A stretch of 64,000 nucleotides of DNA from Stieleria mannarensis (GTDB lineage: Bacteria > Planctomycetota > Planctomycetia > Pirellulales > Pirellulaceae): NCBI RefSeq assembly GCF_014154935.1, contig NZ_JACEHH010000045.1, positions 1 to 64,000 of the forward strand, read 5' to 3'. Positions within the stretch are counted from its first letter, which is position 1. Every line of letters starts with the position of its first letter. Below are positions 59,160 through 64,000 of this stretch, piece by piece. The notes beneath the pieces were generated by a model. That model saw nothing but the letters and a program-made list of their open reading frames with translations. It searched no databases and had not been told where the DNA came from. The translations under genes and the position numbers were made by a program.

Positions 59160-60296
59160 CTAGTCGATCAACAGCGCCGATAGCACTTGGGCATAGACCC
59201 GGTGGCCGAAGTCGTTGGGATGGTTGACGCCGTTGCCGGTCAGGTCCGCGTCCTTCTTGCGTTTCAGCATTTCGATCCACACGCTGGTCATATCGGCCAA
59301 CGCGATGCCGGGCCCGCAAAGCGACGCCAGTTGGTCGCGGTATTTGGGAAACACGTCGTGGTTCAACCGCACCCAGTCCCGATTGCCGGTCATCGGAGCG
59401 ATCAAAATGAACTCCGCCTGGGCGCACGTGTCTCGCGTTTGCCGAATCATGGCGGCCGTGTTCTGACCGAACTCCTCCGGCGAACGGCCCGCGGAATCGT
59501 TCATGCCAAAGGCCAGAATCACCAGGTCGGGATCGTCTGGCGTGACCTTGTCGATCATCGAGATCCCCCACGGCGTCGATTTTCCGCCGACCGAGAGATT
59601 GGTCAAGGTGACTTCGGTTTGGTAGTGCCGCCGCAGATGCTCGACGAGTAGGTCTTGGTAAGCTGGTTGAAACGGTGCCCCTCCACCCCAGAGTGACGCG
59701 TTGCAACCGGTCGAAATGCTGTCGCCGAGCAAGACGATCGAAAGCGGCTCTTGACGACGCAGTTTTTCAAGCGTCTTGGGAAGCGATTCAGGGTTGAATG
59801 CCGGCATCGACGGCGGCCAGGATGTGTCCGCTTTTTTGTACGTCACGTGCGTTTGCATCTGGTGATATTCCAGTTTTGCGCCGAACAGGATTTCCCCGTT
59901 TCCATCGCGGTGCGTCAGCCGGTGCTTTTGGGAATTTTCCGGACGCCGCAGCCCTGACGCCGGCGTCGTTACCACGCGCGAACCGGCGGGGATGACGATC
60001 TGGCGACTGCCGGGAGTGAATTGATAATCCACGTCCTGTTGATACATGATGTCACCCGACGAACTTCGCACCGCAAGAATCTCGTGAATCGGAAATAACA
60101 TCGACCCTCGTGCACCGCCCGATTCGGGATCTCGCACGAATAACACCGGTTCCTGCTCCACGACGTCGCTGCGCCAAAACGGCCGCAGTTGATCGCCAGA
60201 GTATTGCCACGCGGCCGGGGCAGGAGGTTGCTGGGCATGGGCGACAAGGCCCGCGAGGAACAGCGTGCAGACGATAGAGAACGAACGGAGCGACAT
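59160..60296 (-). CDS. secreted SGNH/GDSL hydrolase
   Basis: 378 residues. ATG 60296 gives the signal peptide MSLRSFSIVCTLFLAGLVAH (cut near AHAQ). About 30-170 is a beta-rich N-terminal domain (LFVRDPESGGARGSMLFPIH). The SGNH catalytic domain is about 175-375: block I IVLLGDSISTG with the nucleophile Ser, block II Gly in NLSVGGKST, block III ILAFGMNDSAG, and block V VNHPNDFGHRVYAQ with the catalytic Asp/His. It is probably an extracellular carbohydrate esterase; the two-domain layout with an N-terminal beta domain fits planctomycete members of this family. Divergent from the gene at 60401. Confidence 0.9.
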   Translation of the reverse strand: MSLRSFSIVCTLFLAGLVAHAQQPPAPAAWQYSGDQLRPFWRSDVVEQEPVLFVRDPESGGARGSMLFPIHEILAVRSSSGDIMYQQDVDYQFTPGSRQIVIPAGSRVVTTPASGLRRPENSQKHRLTHRDGNGEILFGAKLEYHQMQTHVTYKKADTSWPPSMPAFNPESLPKTLEKLRRQEPLSIVLLGDSISTGCNASLWGGGAPFQPAYQDLLVEHLRRHYQTEVTLTNLSVGGKSTPWGISMIDKVTPDDPDLVILAFGMNDSAGRSPEEFGQNTAAMIRQTRDTCAQAEFILIAPMTGNRDWVRLNHDVFPKYRDQLASLCGPGIALADMTSVWIEMLKRKKDADLTGNGVNHPNDFGHRVYAQVLSALLID

Positions 60297-60400
60297 CAAA
60301 TTGCTGAAGTTTGTGAGGACGAACAGGTTGCAGGCACACCAGGATGGTGTGGCCTTTATACTTTGTCCCGCCGCCAACCATCCACCAACTTGACCGAGCC

Positions 60401-61969
60401 ATGTCCGCTTTGCAAAAAACTCGATCGGGGCGTCACCCGGCAGGCCACATTCTCCTCGCCGGTTTGTTTCTCGTTCTGGCATTCGCATGCGCGGTTGGGC
60501 ACGGCCCACCGGTGCAAGCTCAAATCGCGACCTCGATCCCGTCGCCGACGCTCACGTCCGGCACGCTCGGATCGGAGGCGAGCTGGAAAACCCCGTGGCA
60601 TGTCATCGACAGCGGACGTGATGGTCCCACGGTCTTGATCACCGGTGGCGTTCACGGCAACGAACCGGCGGGGGCGCGAGCGGCCGAACAAATTCGTCAT
60701 TGGCCGATCCAGCGAGGGAAACTGGTCGTGATTCCCCAAGTCAACCGCCTGGGGCTTGCGGCCAACATCCGCTGGACGCCGGAGCACCGAAACGACCGCC
60801 GGCGGCGCGATTTAAATCGCAGTTTCCCGACGGCCGAGCATGACGAAACGCTGACCGAGCATAGCGGAGCGATCTGGGATTTCGTCACGCAGCATCAACC
60901 GGACTGGCTGTTTGATCTGCATGAAGGGTTTGATTTCCATCGCGTCAATTCGAAATCGGTCGGGTCGAGCGTGATCGCGTTTCCCGGCCAACGTGACTTT
61001 GCCGAACGCATCCGGCAATCCGTCAATGTGGAATTGGAGCCCAAACATCCGTTCGACCTGCTGGCCAAAAGCGGTCCTGCCGTGGGCAGTTTGGCTCGCG
61101 CCTGTGGCGAACAGCTGGGCGCCGCGAGCTTCATTTTTGAAACCACGTTCAAGGATCAACCGATCTCGATGCGGACCCGGCAACATCGCCGCATGGTGTC
61201 GACCGCGCTGCTGTCGATCGGGATGATCGCCCAGGACTGTGTCGATCGTATCGCCCCGACGCCGCAAAGCGGAATTACCAGCGTGGCGGTTTTCGACGAT
61301 TCGGGAGCAAATGAAACGAAAGTCTTGACCGTCCTCGATAGTCGCTCGGATTTGTTGGTGCGACTGGTCGGCCGACACGACATGTGCCCGGCGGTGTTGG
61401 ACCAGTTCGATGTGTTGGTGTTTCCCGGCGGTTCGGGCAGCAAACAAGGCAAAGCGATCGGACCATTGCGTCGCGATCATGTTCGCCAATTCGTTCGTGA
61501 CGGAGGAGGGATCGTTGGGATCTGCGCCGGTGCCTATCTATGTTCGTCGCACTACTCGTGGTCGCTGGATCTGATGAATGCGGCCGTGTTCAATAAAACG
61601 GTGGAGATCCCCGGCAAGGGCAGAAAGTCGATGTGGTACCGCGGCCCGGCCACCGACGTTGACGTCGAACTGACCGATCGCGCGGCGGAGGTGTTGGGAG
61701 TTTCCGGAACGAAATCGATCCGGTACCAAAACGGCCCGATCCTTTCTCCAGGAGACGACGACTCGCTCCCCAAGTATGAACCTTGGGCTCACTTTCGCAC
61801 CGAAAACGGGATCTACGAGCCACAAGAGAACACCATGATCGGTGCCCCGGCCATCGTGTTCGCACGCTACGGGCAAGGACGCGTGCTGGCGATCAGCCCC
61901 CATTTTGAAAGCACCGCGGGACAATCCGACGTGATCCCACGTGCCGTTGCCCACGTCGGTAAACGTTAG
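60401..61969 (+). CDS. zinc carboxypeptidase/aspartoacylase-like domain fused to glutamine-amidotransferase-like domain
   Basis: 522 residues. A signal/anchor segment is at about 15-40 (HILLAGLFLVLAFACAVG). About 55-280 is an M14/succinylglutamate-desuccinylase-like zinc hydrolase: metal ligands in ITGGVHGNEPAGA, the substrate Arg in DLNRSFP, and the third zinc ligand candidate in DLHEGFDFH. About 295-515 is a class I glutamine amidotransferase-like domain of the BPL_N type: VLVFPGGSGSKQGKAIGPLR, the nucleophile-elbow Cys in IVGICAGAYLCSS, and late AIVFARYGQGRVLAISPHFE. ATG 60401 is chosen over an earlier frame start. Exported; substrate unknown. Confidence 0.85.
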   Translation: MSALQKTRSGRHPAGHILLAGLFLVLAFACAVGHGPPVQAQIATSIPSPTLTSGTLGSEASWKTPWHVIDSGRDGPTVLITGGVHGNEPAGARAAEQIRHWPIQRGKLVVIPQVNRLGLAANIRWTPEHRNDRRRRDLNRSFPTAEHDETLTEHSGAIWDFVTQHQPDWLFDLHEGFDFHRVNSKSVGSSVIAFPGQRDFAERIRQSVNVELEPKHPFDLLAKSGPAVGSLARACGEQLGAASFIFETTFKDQPISMRTRQHRRMVSTALLSIGMIAQDCVDRIAPTPQSGITSVAVFDDSGANETKVLTVLDSRSDLLVRLVGRHDMCPAVLDQFDVLVFPGGSGSKQGKAIGPLRRDHVRQFVRDGGGIVGICAGAYLCSSHYSWSLDLMNAAVFNKTVEIPGKGRKSMWYRGPATDVDVELTDRAAEVLGVSGTKSIRYQNGPILSPGDDDSLPKYEPWAHFRTENGIYEPQENTMIGAPAIVFARYGQGRVLAISPHFESTAGQSDVIPRAVAHVGKR

Positions 61970-62004
61970 ACTGACCCGCGGTAGGATCGATGGTCCAGCG
62001 CACG

Positions 62005-62078
62005 TTGATGTCTAGCCTTGAGGCGATTCCCCGTCGCTGCAAAGCAGCGACAATGGGCGGCTAAAGCCTGGACACCAG
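62005..62078. repeat. palindromic dispersed repeat (TTGGTGTCTAGCCTTCAGGC family)
   Basis: Begins TTGATGTCTAGCCTTGAGGC, has an internal GTCGCTGCAAAGCAGCGAC hairpin and ends GGCTAAAGCCTGGACACCAG, so the outer arms are complementary. This is the cleanest of the copies (others at 26005-26078 and 41300-41372). It lies between two plus-strand genes. Confidence 0.8.
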
Positions 62079-62155
62079 CACGTATGGACTACACTGACGC
62101 GGCACTGCCGTTCCGACCGCCCCCGCTTTGCCCCACCTCCACGATCTTCTTTGCG

Positions 62156-63424
62156 ATGAATCCCTCCTCCCGTTCTCGACGCTCTTTCCTGAAAACCTCG
62201 GTCGCCTTGGCCGCAGCGAGCCCACTTGTCGGCGAGCTTGTCCATGCACAGGCCGCCGACGACTCGCCGCCGTTGATCGCGTACGTCGGCACGTTTAGCT
62301 CGCCGCTTCAGGATGTCTTGCCGACCCAGGTCGACTTACCGCCGGGCAACGGACGCGGCATTCATCTGTTCCGCGTCGATCGTCAGACGGGAGAATTGAC
62401 TGCAATCGGGACGCAACGGATGGGGACCAGCCCAAGTTGCTTGGCCGTCAATGCGGCGGGCACGCGATTGTATTCGGCCAACGAAACCGATCGTGTCGGA
62501 GCGGCCAAGGAGGGGTCGGTCAGCACGTTTTCGATCGATCGATCCTCCGGTGAGCTGACGTTGATGGGGACGGTGCGCAGCGGCGGTGCCGGGCCGACCT
62601 ACGTCAGCATTCATCCGAGCGGCCGGTTTCTACTGGTTGCCAACTACTTCGGCGGCAGCGTGGCGGTTTTGCCGATCAGTTCGGACGGACAGTTGGGCGA
62701 ACCGGTCGACGTCAAACAGGACGCCGGCACGATCGGGCCGACACAAGCCACCAACGCCCCGCCGGGAAGCTTCGCCATCAGCGGTCACGACCGCACCCAC
62801 GCCCACATGATCCAATCCGATCCCTTGGGACGTTACGTGCTGCATTGCGACCTAGGACTCGACAAGATCTTTCTGTGGCGATTCGACGACCAGACGGGAA
62901 CGCTGACCGCCAGCGACCCGCCGTCGGTTTCATTGCCACCGGGAGACGGGCCGCGACACTTTCATTTTCATCCCGGTGGGCGTTGGTTGTACAGCATTCA
63001 AGAAGAAGGATCGACGATCGTCCTGTTCGACTACGACTCGGATGCCGGTCGATTGACGGAGCGACAAACGATCTCGACGCTGCCGACCGAGTTTGTCGGC
63101 AGCAATTTCTGCTCTGAAATCTTGGTTTCCGGCGACGGTCGATTCGTTTACGCCGGAAACCGATTGCACGACAGTGTGGGGATTTTTTCGGTCGGAAAAA
63201 CGGGTGAACTCCGCTACGTCGGCGAGGAGTGGACGCGGGGGAACTATCCGCGCAGTTTCAGCTTTGACCCGACCGGCCGGTTCTTTTACTGCCTGAACCA
63301 ACGCGCCGACAACATCGCGATTTTCAAAGTCAATCGGCAAACCGGCGCACTGGATTTCACCGGCCACTACGCCGCGGTCGGCAACCCATCACACATGATG
63401 TTCTTGGATCTCTCTGTCCAATGA
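62156..63424 (+). CDS. Tat-exported lactonase-family beta-propeller protein
   Basis: 422 residues. ATG 62156 gives a twin-arginine signal (SRRSFLKTSVALAAASPLVG). The mature part is a seven-bladed propeller of the 6-phosphogluconolactonase (Pgl/YbhE) type: LIAYVGTFSSPL, GIHLFRVDRQTGELTAIGTQ, PTYVSIHPSGRFLLVANYFG, SVAVLPISSDGQLGEP, HMIQSDPLGRYVLHCDLGLD, PGDGPRHFHFHPGGRWLYSI and FVYAGNRLHDSVGIFSV. True Pgl is cytoplasmic, so the Tat export suggests another extracellular lactone or sugar substrate. The start after 46 codons of open frame is set by the RR signal. Confidence 0.9.
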   Translation: MNPSSRSRRSFLKTSVALAAASPLVGELVHAQAADDSPPLIAYVGTFSSPLQDVLPTQVDLPPGNGRGIHLFRVDRQTGELTAIGTQRMGTSPSCLAVNAAGTRLYSANETDRVGAAKEGSVSTFSIDRSSGELTLMGTVRSGGAGPTYVSIHPSGRFLLVANYFGGSVAVLPISSDGQLGEPVDVKQDAGTIGPTQATNAPPGSFAISGHDRTHAHMIQSDPLGRYVLHCDLGLDKIFLWRFDDQTGTLTASDPPSVSLPPGDGPRHFHFHPGGRWLYSIQEEGSTIVLFDYDSDAGRLTERQTISTLPTEFVGSNFCSEILVSGDGRFVYAGNRLHDSVGIFSVGKTGELRYVGEEWTRGNYPRSFSFDPTGRFFYCLNQRADNIAIFKVNRQTGALDFTGHYAAVGNPSHMMFLDLSVQ

Positions 63425-63502
63425 GAACGCCACCATTTTTTGACCAACCCATTTTTTGACCCACATTCTTTCGATCGCCGCCGACCGTCCCAGTCGGCGG
63501 CG

Positions 63503-64000
63503 TCATCGCTCGATCAAATACAGCTGCGACTTGCTGCGGAGGATCAGTTGGTCGTCGACGACGGCGGGGGAGGCCATGAAGCCGTCACCGAGTTTGGTCT
63601 TGGCCAATTCCTGGTAGTCTTGGCCGGGTTGGATCGTCACGATGTCGCCTTCGGTGCTGAAGCAATAAATCCGGCCGCCGGCGTAGATCGGCGAGGCGGC
63701 GAAGGAACCGCCGGCACGTTCTTGCCAGGTCAGGTCACCGGTCTTGGGATCGCGTGCGGTGATCACCCCGTCGTCGCTGTTCATGTACAGCAAGCCGCCG
63801 ACGAGCAACTGCGACGACTTTTTGGCGACGCCTTTTCGGCCGGACCACTCGATGTGAGTCCCCGTCACGTCCCCCTTGCCGTCGGGGCGAACGGCAACCA
63901 TCGATCCCATGCCGTTGGTGATGAACACCAACCCGTCGCCGTACAGCGGCCGCGCCGACGCGTTCATGCCTTCGTGATAAACCGTCCACAAGGTTTCGCC
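63503..64000 (-). CDS. PQQ-type beta-propeller protein, 3' part only
   Basis: The frame is open through the window edge at 64000 (the last residues read GETLWTVYHEG), so only the C-terminal 165 residues are seen and no start is claimed. Propeller repeats of the PQQ/BamB-like type are visible: RPLYGDGLVFITNGMGSMVA, SSQLLVGGLLYMNSDDGVIT, AASPIYAGGRIYCFSTEGDI, MASPAVVDDQLILRSKSQLY. Planctomycete members are usually exported proteins of unknown function. The TTG inside the frame near 63991 is not taken as the start. Confidence 0.85.
   Translation of the reverse strand, partial: GETLWTVYHEGMNASARPLYGDGLVFITNGMGSMVAVRPDGKGDVTGTHIEWSGRKGVAKKSSQLLVGGLLYMNSDDGVITARDPKTGDLTWQERAGGSFAASPIYAGGRIYCFSTEGDIVTIQPGQDYQELAKTKLGDGFMASPAVVDDQLILRSKSQLYLIER

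Noticed and set aside
1-64000. tRNA or rRNA genes
   Set aside because: No cloverleaf-like or rRNA-like sequence was recognised on either strand by eye; a covariance search would be decisive.

Overview
The window looks like the chromosome of a planctomycete of the Pirellulaceae (Rhodopirellula-like). The basis is a paired DUF1501 / PSCyt1-DUF1549-DUF1553 operon, many twin-arginine-exported enzymes of planctomycete type, a glucosylglycerate (compatible solute) cluster, a split flagellar locus and several families of short palindromic intergenic repeats. The assignment rests on gene content and style, not on a marker gene. No rRNA, tRNA, CRISPR array or intact insertion sequence was recognised.

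Region 1 (1-2.1 kb) is accessory. Four small minus-strand genes are separated by three imperfect palindromes that resemble integron attC sites. Region 2 (2.4-3.1 kb) holds a hemolysin III-type membrane protein. Region 3 (3.5-21.6 kb) is a divergent flagellar locus. The left arm (minus) runs fliL-fliM-fliN-fliO-fliP-flhA-(small membrane protein)-fliA-(small CxC protein)-(Gln/Pro-rich coiled-coil protein)-(Cys-rich exported protein). The right arm (plus) runs flgF-flgG-flgA-flgH-flgI-flgJ-flgN-flgK-flgL. Together they encode part of the export gate and C-ring, then the rod, P- and L-rings and hook-filament junction. fliQ, fliR, flhB, flagellin, motor stator and chemotaxis genes are not in this window.

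Region 4 (21.8-32.4 kb) follows an exported SAM methyltransferase gene and is a dense phosphorelay cluster. It holds a Tat-exported solute-binding protein, a membrane HAMP kinase and an Rcp1-like receiver in one operon, then a receiver with an N-terminal extension, a REC-kinase hybrid, a stand-alone receiver, a double receiver and, divergently, a second REC-kinase hybrid. No DNA-binding output domain is present among them. Region 5 (33.1-39.6 kb) is sugar metabolism: glycogen phosphorylase, converging on a glucosyl-3-phosphoglycerate phosphatase / synthase / GH13_18 phosphorylase operon that would make and recycle glucosylglycerate.

Region 6 (40.2-49.8 kb) has two small unknown genes, one with a DUF922-like HEQGH motif. 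It also has a large amidohydrolase-serine hydrolase fusion, a DegP/HtrA protease with a possible sigma-54 promoter, a membrane histidine kinase with an NtrC-type activator, and a 58-residue membrane protein. Region 7 (49.8-64.0 kb) holds the DUF1501/PSD1 pair, an alcohol dehydrogenase lacking the structural zinc cysteines, a sugar-phosphate isomerase-like protein, a dihydroorotate dehydrogenase-like protein, a GDSL hydrolase, a zinc carboxypeptidase/glutamine-amidotransferase-like fusion, a Tat-exported lactonase-type beta-propeller and the 3' part of a PQQ-type beta-propeller gene cut by the window end. Intergenic spaces from 24 kb onward carry many copies of palindromic dispersed repeats.
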